Origin: Pseudomonadota bacterium
GTDB lineage: Bacteria > Myxococcota_A > UBA796 > GCA-2862545
Length of the DNA: 64,000 bases
Assembly: GCA_023954855.1 (NCBI GenBank)
Contig: JAGSGY010000020.1
Location: forward strand, 1 to 64,000
Direction: 5' to 3'
The position numbers and the translations under genes are program-made. The notes below the pieces were generated by a model, which worked only from the letters and a program-made list of their open reading frames with translations, ran no database searches and was not told where the DNA came from. This document shows positions 52,311 through 62,434 of this stretch, one piece after another. Numbering within the stretch: the stretch's first letter is position 1; every line of letters starts with the position of its first letter.

Positions 52311-52507
52311 CCGGCGTTGATCGCCTTGAAGCTGGCGACGAACTGGGCCAGCGCGGCGGCATCGCGGAACATGACGATGGTCTCGCCACCTGCCGCGAAG
52401 AACACGGACGCGCGGTTGGCGCGGGGCTCGTGGCGCACGTCGGCGATCTTGCGAAGGTCGATGTGGTGCACGACCGAGGCGGTCTCGACGGTGTAGATGG
52501 GGTTCAT
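52307..52507 (-). CDS. small protein, second gene of a reductase-like unit
   Basis: 66 residues from the ATG at 52507. An ATG one codon upstream is equally possible. Predicted beta-alpha with VVHHIDLRKIADVRHE and a C-terminal helix (AALAQFVASFKAINAG). The layout suggests a small soluble domain of unknown function. It starts eight bases after the stop of the FAD/NAD reductase-like gene, so it is probably co-transcribed and may serve that enzyme. Confidence 0.6.
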   Translation of the reverse strand: MNPIYTVETASVVHHIDLRKIADVRHEPRANRASVFFAAGGETIVMFRDAAALAQFVASFKAINAG

Positions 52508-52515
52508 CACGGCTC

Positions 52516-53166
52516 CTAGTAGTTGGTGCGGACGGACTCACAGCCGGCGTCGGCCCAGAGCTTCTTGGCAGCGTCGACCATCGGCGGAACGCCGCACAGC
52601 ACGACCTCGACATCGGCGCGACACAGGCCATGCTCGGACGCCACGTCCTGCACGAAGCCGGTCGCACCCGACCAGGAGCCATCGGGCTCGCCGACGACGG
52701 TGTGCACCTGGATGCCCGCATTGCCCCAGCGCTCGAGATCGGCGAGGAAGCTGCGATGGCGCGGCTCGAGCACGCCAAAGTAGAAGTGAACGGGCCGCGG
52801 AAGTCCGCTCGCCAGCTCGGCCTCGATCACCGGACGGCACGCAGAGATGGCGCTGCCGTTGCACAAGATCACGAGCTCGCCCTCTCCGGACAACACAAAA
52901 CCCTTGCCCATGGCGGCGCTCATCTCGACGGGCGCGCCGGCCTCGAGGGCACACAGCGCCTCGGACAGCTCGCCGGCGTTCTTGATCAGCAGGGTTGCCG
53001 GCTCACCAGGCGACGAGGCGAGGGCGAAGTAGCCCGCCTTGAGTCCACCGACGGTCGCGGTCACGAACTGGCCAGGGCGCTCGTAGCCCTCGGGCACATG
53101 CGCAAACGTGAGCAGACGCAGTCCATCCCCTGCCGGATCATTGCGTGAGAGCGTGGCCTCTGGCAT
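52516..53166 (-). CDS. ferredoxin-NADP reductase-like oxidoreductase
   Basis: 216 residues from the ATG at 53166, which has a strong GGGGGG/GGAAG upstream. The FAD-binding barrel is represented by GQFVTATVGGLKAGYFALASS and the nucleotide-binding half by VILCNGSAISACRPVIEAELA, HFYFGVLEPRHRSF and VEVVLCGVPPMVDAAKK. This is the flavin reductase/dihydroorotate dehydrogenase electron-transfer-subunit layout, without the C-terminal iron-sulfur cluster of PyrK. It passes electrons between NAD(P)H and an unknown partner. It is divergent from the tryptophan-dioxygenase-like gene with 45 bases between. Confidence 0.8.
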   Translation of the reverse strand: MPEATLSRNDPAGDGLRLLTFAHVPEGYERPGQFVTATVGGLKAGYFALASSPGEPATLLIKNAGELSEALCALEAGAPVEMSAAMGKGFVLSGEGELVILCNGSAISACRPVIEAELASGLPRPVHFYFGVLEPRHRSFLADLERWGNAGIQVHTVVGEPDGSWSGATGFVQDVASEHGLCRADVEVVLCGVPPMVDAAKKLWADAGCESVRTNY

Positions 53167-53211
53167 CTTCCCCCCTTCCTTCGGACCGCACCCTATCACT
53201 GGAGCCACGCC

Positions 53212-54314
<1,103 letters not shown>

Positions 54315-54318
<4 letters not shown>

Positions 54319-55271
54319 TTCGCGAGACCGGTGAGCTCGCGGCTCACGTCCCAGAGCTTGTCCGCGACCACATCGTCGTGGGCCACTGGATTGGGCGAGT
54401 GCAGCGGCCAACCGCCCGCCTTGGCGGCCTTGTCCCGGTAGATCCCCTTCTGGCTGTAGTACGCACCCGTGTTGGCAGGCACATCGTCACCAAGCACCGC
54501 GTGGAGCGTGGTCTGCGCCCCCTCCCACGGCTCGATCAGACCGATGAGTCCACTGACGGGACGCATCACGTAGTTCTGCACCCACAGCGGGACCGAGTTC
54601 TTGATCAGGTTCGTGCGGACCCAGCCCGGATGCACGCTGACCGCCGACACATTCGTGCCTTCGAGGCGCTTCGCGAGCCCCTTTGCGTGGAGCAAGTTGG
54701 CGAGCTTGGACTGCGCATACGCCTCCCACCCGTCGTAGGTCTTGGACTCGAAGTTCAGGTCGTCGAAGTGGATGTCGCCATCGCGGCCCATCGCCTGGTC
54801 GTGGTAGCAGCTCGAGAGCACGACGATGCGAGACGGCGCGCTGGTCTTGAGCACGTCGAGCAGCAGGTCCGTGAGCAGGAAGTGGCCGAGGTGGTTGACC
54901 CCGAACTGCATCTCGAAGCCATCCTTGGTCTTGCCCTCAGGCGTGTTCATCACGCCGGCGTTGTTCACCAGGACGTCGAGCTTGTCGTGGCTGTCGAGAA
55001 AGCTCTTGGCAAAGGACCGCACCGATGCGAGGTCACCCAGATCGAGCCGCATCGCCTCGAGCTTCGCGCTCGGATGCTTGGCCACGATGTCCTGGATGCA
55101 CTGCTCGGCCTCTTCGACACGACGGCAGGCCATGACGACGTGCGCACCCTGCTTGGCCAGCTGCTCGGCGGTGATCAGGCCAATACCGCTGTTCGCCCCA
55201 GTCACGATGATGGTCTGTCCCGACAGGTCGCGGGCAAGAAGGCTGGGGTCACACATCAGGGTTTTGGCCAA
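54315..55271 (-). CDS. short-chain dehydrogenase/reductase (retinol dehydrogenase-like)
   Basis: 318 residues. NAD(P) binding is by TGANSGIG. LVNNAGVM, the catalytic YAQSK and VSVHPGWVRTNL complete the classical SDR set. The size and the GHFLLTDLLLD segment resemble retinol dehydrogenase/WW-domain oxidoreductase relatives. The substrate is unknown. The TTG at 55271 has GGAGAG at good spacing, so it is preferred over the ATG at 55256, which has none. It is followed on the other strand by the tryptophan-dioxygenase-like gene, and the two stops share four bases. Confidence 0.87.
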
Positions 55272-55319
55272 GGTTCTCTCCGAGGGTAGTCGCGGAAGCT
55301 TGGCACCCCACTGCCGACG

Positions 55320-56483
55320 TCAAGGGGCCGGCTCTCCTCCGAGCCGCAGCTCGAGCGCCACCCATCCCACGAGCCCGACAAGGCCATACACCGCCGCCGC
55401 CCGGAGCATGAAGGTGTCGCCGCTCACATCCGACAACCACCCAAACGCCGGCGCGAGCACCAGGCGCGTGACGCCCCACAATCCCGTAAACGCCGCCATC
55501 GCCGTGCCTCGAAGGGCAAGCGGACTTCGCGCGAGCACCTGCCCGGACAGCACGGGAAAGCAGTAGCCATGCCCCACCCCGGCCAAGAGCCCCGCCCACG
55601 CAAACGCCCCCGCGCTGTGCGCATCCGCGGCGAACACGAAGGCCCCGCTGTAGCAGAGCAAGGCCGCCGCCGCGACGCGTGAGGGCCCGAGCTGCTCCGG
55701 AAGCCGCGCGCCAAACAAGCGCACCGACAGCGCGCCCGCCGCATAGGTCAGCCAGACCAGACCGGGGTTCGCGAGCCCACGACTCTGCGCCGCCACCGTG
55801 GCAAAGGCCATGAACACGGCCACCATGCCTGCAAACACCAGGGTCGCGACCCACACCGGCAGAAGCCGCGGACGCCGGAGAGCCTGAACGACCGCCCCCA
55901 CCGAGAAGGCCTTGGACTCGACGGTCCTCGGCGGCTCGACCACCCCTGCAAGCGGAATCAGCGACGACAGGATGACCAAGCCCACCACCGGGAAGAACCA
56001 GCGAAGCTGCGGCGGCGCAATGCCCACGCCAGGCGCGACCGCGTTGATCACGAGCGGCGCCAGCCCCGAGATCCCGAACAGCGCCAGGCCCTCGGTGCGT
56101 CGCTGATCGGGAATCACATCGCCAGCGAGGGTGAAGTACCCGGTGAACAGCGTTCCCGTGCCCACGCCAATCAGCAGACGCATGAGGTACACGCCCGGGC
56201 CGAGCGCGTCGATCGCTGCGACCGACAGCATGCCCAGTGCGAGCAACAGCGTGCCGACCACGAGCACGGGCTTGCGGCCCCACACGTCGAGTCCCCAGGC
56301 AATCACCGGTCGCGCAGCGAGTCCACCCACCGAGGCCGCGGCCATGACGGCTCCGATCTCAGCGCGGCTCGCGCCAAGAAAGTCGAGGTACAGCGGGAAC
56401 AGCAACATCGTCGAGTAGCCGAGCGCCTGCAGTAGGTGCCCGACGAACAGCATCACGAACGAGCGAGTGACGATGGGCGGCAT
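55320..56483 (-). CDS. MFS transporter
   Basis: 387 residues, twelve membrane helices. The cytoplasmic loop between helices 2 and 3 has the major facilitator signature (ARPVIAWGLDVWGRKPVLVVG, in two blocks). Helices 5 and 11 are rich in Gly/Ala as in drug or sugar-phosphate exporters. The substrate is unknown. It lies about 50 bases upstream of the SDR gene on the same strand and may be in one transcript with it. It is divergent from the DUF2975 gene. Confidence 0.88.
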   Translation of the reverse strand: MPPIVTRSFVMLFVGHLLQALGYSTMLLFPLYLDFLGASRAEIGAVMAAASVGGLAARPVIAWGLDVWGRKPVLVVGTLLLALGMLSVAAIDALGPGVYLMRLLIGVGTGTLFTGYFTLAGDVIPDQRRTEGLALFGISGLAPLVINAVAPGVGIAPPQLRWFFPVVGLVILSSLIPLAGVVEPPRTVESKAFSVGAVVQALRRPRLLPVWVATLVFAGMVAVFMAFATVAAQSRGLANPGLVWLTYAAGALSVRLFGARLPEQLGPSRVAAAALLCYSGAFVFAADAHSAGAFAWAGLLAGVGHGYCFPVLSGQVLARSPLALRGTAMAAFTGLWGVTRLVLAPAFGWLSDVSGDTFMLRAAAVYGLVGLVGWVALELRLGGEPAP

Positions 56484-56568
56484 GGGCGCCCACTAATCCA
56501 TGCACACTCGCGAGCGGCGGGCGAGAGTTGGATCGCCCCGACTCCGATGGCACCAGCTTCGGCGCGAA

Positions 56569-56624
56569 TTATCGAAAAACAGCATGGACTTATCGTTATT
56601 CGATAATTATCGTCTGTTTATCGA
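56569..56624 (+). promoter_or_regulatory. TTATCG repeat cluster, probable operator of the DUF2975-XRE pair
   Basis: An AT-rich island directly before the operon carries TTATCG at 56569, 56590, 56607 and 56618 and its inverse CGATAA at 56601. The pair at 56590-56606 forms the palindrome TTATCGttattCGATAA. Xre-type repressors encoded by such operons usually bind their own promoter. Binding here by the protein at 57178 is inferred, not shown. Confidence 0.6.
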
Positions 56625-56638
56625 GAATGGAGAACCCC

Positions 56639-57178
56639 ATGCCTGGCGAAGCCAAGAAGCCACTGACCGAGCTGGACCACATCCGCATTGAGGCCCGTCG
56701 CCTGAAGATGGCCGCCGACATCGCATACATCCTTCTGTTTGTGGCCGTGGCCACGGCGGTGCTCTCTGCAGTGACGGCGAGCGTCTTCATGACGGTTGGA
56801 CGCCTGGTCGACGTCTCGTGGGCGGCGGAAGGACTCGGGCTCGCACACCCAGACAGGCCCCTACCCCTGCTCACCGCCCAGCTCTGGCTACAGGCCTTGG
56901 CCCTGGGGCTCTGGCTGTACGCGATGGTCCGGATTCGTACCCTCCTCTCGTGTTGGCAGGAGGGCCGCCTGTTCACCGACGTCGAGATCGGCGCCTTGTC
57001 GCAGATCGGCAACGTCACCATGTTCAGCGCGCTGCTGCCGTACGTCGACTACGCCGCACAGCGCGTGCAGCCGAAGCTCGCAATCGCGGTGCTCATGCTC
57101 GGCTTTCTCCTTCGCCTGCTCGCGCGTGTGTGGCGCGAAGGTCGCGGACTCCGCGAAGAGGTCGAGGCCACCATCTGA
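56639..57178 (+). CDS. DUF2975-family membrane protein
   Basis: 179 residues from the ATG at 56639, with GGAG six bases upstream. An ATG four codons earlier is possible. About four membrane helices (AYILLFVAVATAVLSAV, LLTAQLWLQALALGLWLYA, FSALLPYVDYAA, LAIAVLMLGFLLRLLAR). The cytoplasmic loop CWQEGRLFTDVEIGALSQIG is the family's typical conserved segment. Its TGA overlaps the ATG of the XRE regulator by one base (TGATG). DUF2975 proteins are commonly encoded with such small regulators. The joint role is unknown. Confidence 0.85.
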   Translation: MPGEAKKPLTELDHIRIEARRLKMAADIAYILLFVAVATAVLSAVTASVFMTVGRLVDVSWAAEGLGLAHPDRPLPLLTAQLWLQALALGLWLYAMVRIRTLLSCWQEGRLFTDVEIGALSQIGNVTMFSALLPYVDYAAQRVQPKLAIAVLMLGFLLRLLARVWREGRGLREEVEATI

Positions 57179-57387
57179 TGCCCATCGTCATCGACCTCGA
57201 CATCATGCTCGCCCGCCGAAAGATGCGCGCCCAGGACCTGGCCAAGGCTGTCGGCATCACGCCTCAGAACCTGTCGGTGCTGAAGAACGGACGCGCAAAG
57301 GCCGTGCGCTTCTCGACCCTCGAGAAGCTCTGCGAGGCCCTCGACTGCCAGCCCGGCGACCTGCTGCGCTTCGAACCGGAGGACTGA
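57178..57387 (+). CDS. XRE-family helix-turn-helix regulator (YozG-like)
   Basis: 69 residues, one Cro/CI-type HTH: LARRKMRAQDLAKAVGITPQ, then NLSVLKNGRAKAVRFSTLEK and LCEALDCQPGDLLRFEPED. The size and the C-terminal CQPGDLL are typical of the small regulators paired with DUF2975. It is translated by coupling to the membrane protein gene. It is the obvious candidate to bind the TTATCG cluster 560 bases upstream, making the pair self-regulated. Confidence 0.9.
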   Translation: MPIVIDLDIMLARRKMRAQDLAKAVGITPQNLSVLKNGRAKAVRFSTLEKLCEALDCQPGDLLRFEPED

Positions 57388-57397
57388 CGCAAGGAGT

Positions 57398-58051
57398 ATG
57401 AGCTCCAACACAAAGAGCGGGTGGAGGCCCATGCTCTTCGCCTTGCTCGCAGCAGCTCTCGCAACCCCCTCTACAGACGTGGGTGCCCAGGCCGATCTGC
57501 GACTCAACAGCCCGTACTACCGCGTCGCGGGCGGTCGCCTCATCGGTCAGCTGTGGCTGGCGGAAGGGCTGGCCATCCACGTGAGCGCCGCGACCTGGAC
57601 ACGCCCCACTTGGCGCTCCGCAAAGGGCCCCACGCTGCAGATCCTCGCCCGACGGCAAGCTGTGGTCGTGCCCGAGTCGCACGGTGTGGCCGAGGCCGGC
57701 CTGGCCCTGACCGTGAGCAGAGGCACCTGGACCTTCGCGCGGCAGTCCCACGACCTGCGCCTCGACGTACTCCTCGCCTTCGGGGCGATTCGGACCCGCG
57801 ACCAGCCGCTCTGGGTCGCGGCCGACAGCTACGGCTTTCTCTGGCAGCCCATCCCCCAAGACGAGTGGGCCATGACCCACAGCTTCGGACTGCGAGCGCA
57901 CGCGCACATGTGGGGGCCCTTGGCATGGGAGGTCGAGCTGCGTCACCGCGGATACATCGAAGTGCTCTACGGCTCCGAGCTCGTTCATCAGCGCCACCAC
58001 TGGCTGTCGATGGGACCCCGACTGAACCTGACGGGACCGCGCACACGATGA
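57398..58051 (+). CDS. exported protein, possible small outer-membrane barrel
   Basis: 217 residues. The first ATG gives a good signal peptide (basic SNTKSGWRP, then LFALLAAALATPS). An ATG at 57431 with GGAGG three bases upstream is an alternative. The rest alternates hydrophobic and polar residues with many Trp and Tyr (GRLIGQLWLAEGLAIHVSAA, WEVELRHRGYIEVLYGSE), ending LNLTGPRTR. This looks like an eight-stranded outer-membrane barrel. It follows the XRE gene by ten bases and may be part of that operon, but I see no functional link. Confidence 0.65.
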   Translation: MSSNTKSGWRPMLFALLAAALATPSTDVGAQADLRLNSPYYRVAGGRLIGQLWLAEGLAIHVSAATWTRPTWRSAKGPTLQILARRQAVVVPESHGVAEAGLALTVSRGTWTFARQSHDLRLDVLLAFGAIRTRDQPLWVAADSYGFLWQPIPQDEWAMTHSFGLRAHAHMWGPLAWEVELRHRGYIEVLYGSELVHQRHHWLSMGPRLNLTGPRTR

Positions 58052-58075
58052 GGGCGCTGGGTTACACGGCGGCCC

Positions 58076-59941
58076 ATGCAGGTGATCCGCGCTGAATCGA
58101 TCGAGGTCCGCTTCGGCGACCGTATTGTCCTTCGGGGCTGTGACCTCTCGGTCGAGGAAGGCGCACGCGTCGGCCTCGTCGGTGCGAACGGCAGCGGAAA
58201 GACCACCCTCCTGCGCATCCTCGCAGGAGCCGAGACCCCCGACATGGGTGATGTCTTCGCGCCTGGACGCCGCGAGCTGCTGTCGCAGGACCCCAACCTG
58301 CCGGGCATCACGGTTGGCGACGCCCTCGACGATGCGGTGCGCTGGCACGCGGACCGACTCGCCGCCTACGAAGCCGCGCTCGACGCCGAAGACATGGACG
58401 AGGCCGCCCGTCTTCAGGCCCTTCTCGACCGCGATGGCTGGGAAGTCGGCCACCAGGTCAACTCGATTGCGACCCGCCTGGGCTGTGCCCCCCGCGACGC
58501 GATCAGCGCCCGTCTGTCCGGCGGAGAGAAGCGCCGCATCGCCCTGGCCCGCACCTTGCTTCAGCATCCGGATGTTTTGCTGCTCGACGAGCCCACCAAC
58601 CATCTCGACGCGGCCACGGTCGAGTGGCTCGAGGGCTTTCTGAAGGGCTACCGCGGCACCATCATCCTCGTCACCCATGACCGTTACCTGCTCGAGGCCG
58701 TGGCCAGTGAGATTGTCGAGGTCGAGGATGGCCTGCTCGTGCGCTACGCCGACTCGTCCTACACCGACTACCTGATCGCCCGCGAAGAGCGCCGCGCCCG
58801 CATGGAGAAGTCCGAGGCGAACCGCCTCAGCTTGATTCGCCAAGAGGCCGCCTGGGCCGCGCGCAGCCCCTCGGCCCGCACGACCAAGCAGAAGGCCCGG
58901 CTCCAGCGCCTCGACACCCTGAAGTCGACGCGTCCCCTTCCGCAGGAGTCCACCTTCAAGCTGCCTCTCAAGAGCGGCATGAAGCTCGGGTCCACGCTCT
59001 TCGAGCTGCACGGCGTGTCGAAGAGCTACGGCGACCGCTGCCTGATCGACGACCTCGAGCTGATCTTGACCCCCGGCGACCGCATCGGCGTGGTCGGCCC
59101 GAACGGCACCGGCAAGACCACCCTTCTGCGCATGCTGACCGGCCAAGAAGAGCCAGACACCGGCTCGATCGTGAAGGGAGGGCGCGTTCGCATCGGTCTG
59201 CTCGACCAGGCCCGATCCGAGCTCAACGACGACGACACCTTGTTCGAAGCGGCCGGTGGCGGCAACGACGAGGTGAAGGTCGGCGACACGTGGATTCACG
59301 TGATCAGCTTCCTGAATCGCTTCCTGTTTCGTCGAGAGCAGATCCACCAACGCGTGGCCGGCCTGTCCGGTGGTGAGCGCGCCCGCCTGCTGCTCGCCAA
59401 GCTGCTGCTCCGCGGCGCCAACGTCCTGCTTCTCGACGAGCCCACCAACGACTTGGACCTGCTCACCTTGCGAGTCCTTGAGCAGGCGCTGCTGCAGTTC
59501 GACGGCTCGGTCGTGGTCGTCACCCACGATCGCGCCTTCCTCGACCGCGTCTGCACCCAAGTGTTGGCCTTCGAAGGGGATGGCCAGCTGACCCTGTATG
59601 CAAGCCGCATCCAGGCCCTCGAAGCCGAGAAGGCCCGCGCCTCGAAGCGCAAGACTGAGAGCAAGGCCGCTGCCAAGGCCGCCGCGAAGGCGCCTGCTCC
59701 GGTGGCCGCACCTGCCCCGGCCGCACCCGCCAAGCGCCTGTCGTTCAATGAGAAGCGCGAACTCGAGGCCCTGCCCGAGAAGATCGAGGAGGCCGAGCAA
59801 CAGGTCGAGGCCCTCGAAGCGAAGATGGCGGACCCGAGCATCTACACCGACGGAACCGACGTCGCCGCGCTCACCCGCAAGCACGAGGACGCGAACAAGG
59901 AAGTCGAGCGCCTCTACGAGCGGTGGGAAGCGCTGAGCTAG
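58076..59941 (+). CDS. uup: ABC-F family ATPase, Uup type
   Basis: 621 residues with two ATP-binding cassettes and no membrane segments. First site: GANGSGKTT (residues about 36-44), LSGGEKRRIA and LLLDEPTNHLD. Second site: GPNGTGKTT, LSGGERARLLLAKLLL and LLLDEPTNDLD. An Ala/Pro-rich linker and a C-terminal coiled coil (EKIEEAEQQVEALEAKMAD) identify the Uup branch. ABC-F proteins act on the ribosome or on branched DNA, not in transport. It stands 25 bases after the exported-protein gene. Confidence 0.92.
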   Translation: MQVIRAESIEVRFGDRIVLRGCDLSVEEGARVGLVGANGSGKTTLLRILAGAETPDMGDVFAPGRRELLSQDPNLPGITVGDALDDAVRWHADRLAAYEAALDAEDMDEAARLQALLDRDGWEVGHQVNSIATRLGCAPRDAISARLSGGEKRRIALARTLLQHPDVLLLDEPTNHLDAATVEWLEGFLKGYRGTIILVTHDRYLLEAVASEIVEVEDGLLVRYADSSYTDYLIAREERRARMEKSEANRLSLIRQEAAWAARSPSARTTKQKARLQRLDTLKSTRPLPQESTFKLPLKSGMKLGSTLFELHGVSKSYGDRCLIDDLELILTPGDRIGVVGPNGTGKTTLLRMLTGQEEPDTGSIVKGGRVRIGLLDQARSELNDDDTLFEAAGGGNDEVKVGDTWIHVISFLNRFLFRREQIHQRVAGLSGGERARLLLAKLLLRGANVLLLDEPTNDLDLLTLRVLEQALLQFDGSVVVVTHDRAFLDRVCTQVLAFEGDGQLTLYASRIQALEAEKARASKRKTESKAAAKAAAKAPAPVAAPAPAAPAKRLSFNEKRELEALPEKIEEAEQQVEALEAKMADPSIYTDGTDVAALTRKHEDANKEVERLYERWEALS

Positions 59942-59983
59942 CTCGCCCCTGGCACAGACGAAAGCACCGTCCTAAGCCTGGGC

Positions 59984-61213
59984 ATGCACTCCTTCTACCG
60001 ACCGCTTCACCTGACCGATGACCTCGACGCCATGCTTCGCATTTGGTGCGAGGTGGGCTGGATCTCTGGCGAGGACCACGAGAAGCGCGCGGTCGCCGAG
60101 TTTCTCGAAGGAACAGAGGGCATCTGCGCTCAGCTTGGGGACTCGGTCGAGGCCGTCGGCACCCGTCGCTCGGGCAGCTACCGCTACGAGACCCAGGACC
60201 TTCCCCTCTCGGTGGTCGCCTCGATCACCGTGAGCCGGGTTGCCCGTGGACGCCGCTTCGGGGGCGGCCTGACCGCGCGCTTGGTCGCCGATGCCGCCAT
60301 GGACGGCGCTGCGTTGTCGATCCTCGGCATGTTCGACCAGGGCTTCTACGACAAGATGGGCTTCGGCACCGGCGCTCAAGAGCACTTCGTGACCATCGAC
60401 CCCGCACAGCTCAAGGTTCCGGTCCCCAAGCGAGTGCCCGTCCGACTCGGCGCCGACGACGTCGAGCGCATGCACGCCTGTCGCCTTCGCCGCATGCGCG
60501 TACACGGCACCCCCAACTTTGCCGGCGTGGGCACCACCCGGTGCGAGGTGAGCTGGGAGCCGAAGTCTTTTGGTCTCGGCTTCGAGGACGAGAGCGGTAC
60601 CCTGACCCACCACCTGTGGTGCACCGCAAAGGGCGAGCACGGCCCGTACCGCATGCAGTGGATGGTCTATCAGACCCGCGAGCAAGCCCTCGAGCTGCTC
60701 GGCCTGGTCGCGAGCTGGGGCGACCAGGTTCACGGCGTGCGCATGGTGCAGTCCTCGGCCATCCGCCTGCAAGACCTCGTTCGCCGGCCGTTCAAGCACC
60801 GAGCCATGACCGCCAAGGGCACGTACCAAGCCAAGTCCGAGTTTATGCCGTGGTGGCAGGCCCGCATCGTCGACCTGCAGGCCTGCATCGCCGCCGCTCA
60901 CGTCGAGGGCGGACCGCTACGCTTCAACCTCACGCTCAGCGACCCGATCGCGGCCCACCTTCCCGATGATGCCCAGTGGAAGGGGCTCAGCGGTGACTGG
61001 ACCGTCGAACTCGGGAAGGGCGTACAGGCCGGCCACACCGCTGAGTTGCCCACACTCACCGCGTCCGTCGGCGCGTTCTCACGGCTGTTCCTCGGTGTCG
61101 CATCGGCCACCGCGCTGTCGTGGACCGACGACCTCGACGGGCCCAAGGCCTTGCTCGACACGCTGGATCGCAGGTGGCGCGTGCCGACGCCTCACCTCGA
61201 CTGGGACCTCTAG
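59984..61213 (+). CDS. Eis-like GNAT acetyltransferase
   Basis: 409 residues, the size of Eis proteins. An N-terminal GNAT region (VASITVSRVARGRRFGGGLT, with the acetyl-CoA loop RGRRFGGG) is followed by a second GNAT-like fold (residues about 165-290) and a C-terminal SCP2-like domain (LRFNLTLSDPIAAHLP, ASVGAFSRLFLG). In mycobacteria Eis acetylates aminoglycosides and peptides. The target here is unknown. It lies 42 bases after the ABC-F gene on the same strand. Confidence 0.82.
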   Translation: MHSFYRPLHLTDDLDAMLRIWCEVGWISGEDHEKRAVAEFLEGTEGICAQLGDSVEAVGTRRSGSYRYETQDLPLSVVASITVSRVARGRRFGGGLTARLVADAAMDGAALSILGMFDQGFYDKMGFGTGAQEHFVTIDPAQLKVPVPKRVPVRLGADDVERMHACRLRRMRVHGTPNFAGVGTTRCEVSWEPKSFGLGFEDESGTLTHHLWCTAKGEHGPYRMQWMVYQTREQALELLGLVASWGDQVHGVRMVQSSAIRLQDLVRRPFKHRAMTAKGTYQAKSEFMPWWQARIVDLQACIAAAHVEGGPLRFNLTLSDPIAAHLPDDAQWKGLSGDWTVELGKGVQAGHTAELPTLTASVGAFSRLFLGVASATALSWTDDLDGPKALLDTLDRRWRVPTPHLDWDL

Positions 61214-61312
61214 CGCTCGGCAGTGTCGCGGACCGACCCGTTCTTACGGCCGGTGACGCGACGCGGCGCGCTCCTCCTCGGCGGGTGACCCTAAGCCAAC
61301 CAAGGAGGACCT

Positions 61313-62431
61313 ATGCGACTCACCCTCGTACTCGGCCTGATCGCGCTCACTGCGTGTGGACCTGGCGAACAACAAGACGACTCGACCTATGCCTTGCGTG
61401 CCGAGCAGACGCACGAAGCCCGCCGGGCCGGAGACCCGCTCGGCATTCGTTTCTCGGTCGAGCGCACCCTCGATGGCCGTCAGATCGACGTCTGCGACCC
61501 ACCCGAGAGCGAGTGGTGCGAGCGCGACCTGCGCAACGCCGCCCCAGTGCTCGAAGGCCCAGACGGGGAGCTGCTTCCCGAGGCCATGCTCAACGCCGAT
61601 GGCGACACGGTCGACTGGGCGGTTCCCGAAGCGAGCCCACCCGGCACCTACGCGGTGACCGGGGCCTTCCTCGTGGCACTCGACCAAGTGAACTCTCAGA
61701 GCTTCGAAATTCAAGACTGGGGCGCGGCCCAGAGCTTCGACCCGCTCGATGTGGAGGGTCGTGTGTTCGAGCTCGCTGACCATCGATTTCGACCGCTGGA
61801 TGTCTCAGACCTGCTCGAGTTCCCCCCGCTCTACGCCCAGATCGACCAGGTGGACGGCGCCGAAGCGACCTTCCGCATTCTCGCTGATCTCGATGGCGAG
61901 GCGTGCACCGTGCTCAACGCAGTCGGAAGCTGGGACGGCTCGGAGCTGACCTACAGCGACCCTCGCTTGGTGGTGACCCACGCCGAGCTCGGCGACATCA
62001 CCGCCGAGGACGTGTCGGTGTCGATCGCCTTTCGCACCGGCGTGCTCGACGAGGCCGATGGCCGTCTGAACATGAACCTGGACAGCCGACCGTTCGACGC
62101 GCTCATGGACGACGACGGAGACATCTGCGAGCTGCTGCCGAGCTTCGGGGCCCTCTGCCAGAGCTGCGGGGATGGTGCCGAGGAATGCGTGGGCGTGCAC
62201 GCCTATCAGGGCGAGTTCGTCGAGATCACCACGCCCTTTGGCGACGATCTGCCGCTCTGTGGCGTGGATGCCGTCGACTTCCCGAGCGTGCCGAGCTTCG
62301 CCTGCGACTTCGATGGCTCCGGCCTCGACCTCGACTTCGGCGTGGGCTGCAGCATGGTCGGACGCACGTTCGGGCCGATGGGCCTGTTCGTCGTACCGTG
62401 GCTGTTCACGCGTCGACGTCGACAGGAGTAG
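61313..62431 (+). CDS. Cys-rich lipoprotein with MYXO-CTERM-like tail
   Basis: 372 residues. The ATG follows GGAGG at ideal spacing, and a lipoprotein signal comes next (LIALTACG, Cys15). The first 130 residues suggest an Ig-like domain (GDPLGIRFSVERTLDGR). A second beta domain lies in the middle. The last third has about nine cysteines in pairs (CQSCGDGAEEC, CGV, FACD, VGCSMVG). The end (GCSMVGRTF, hydrophobic MGLFVVPWLF, then TRRRRQE) fits a MYXO-CTERM sorting signal. Both a lipid anchor and a sorting tail are unusual together. Function unknown. Confidence 0.78.
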   Translation: MRLTLVLGLIALTACGPGEQQDDSTYALRAEQTHEARRAGDPLGIRFSVERTLDGRQIDVCDPPESEWCERDLRNAAPVLEGPDGELLPEAMLNADGDTVDWAVPEASPPGTYAVTGAFLVALDQVNSQSFEIQDWGAAQSFDPLDVEGRVFELADHRFRPLDVSDLLEFPPLYAQIDQVDGAEATFRILADLDGEACTVLNAVGSWDGSELTYSDPRLVVTHAELGDITAEDVSVSIAFRTGVLDEADGRLNMNLDSRPFDALMDDDGDICELLPSFGALCQSCGDGAEECVGVHAYQGEFVEITTPFGDDLPLCGVDAVDFPSVPSFACDFDGSGLDLDFGVGCSMVGRTFGPMGLFVVPWLFTRRRRQE

Positions 62432-62434
62432 CGC

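Noticed and set aside
57257-59884. An 875-codon minus-strand open frame opposite the ABC-F gene
   Set aside because: It is the complement of a gene with both ATP-binding cassettes intact. The antisense product has no domain and runs through several real genes.
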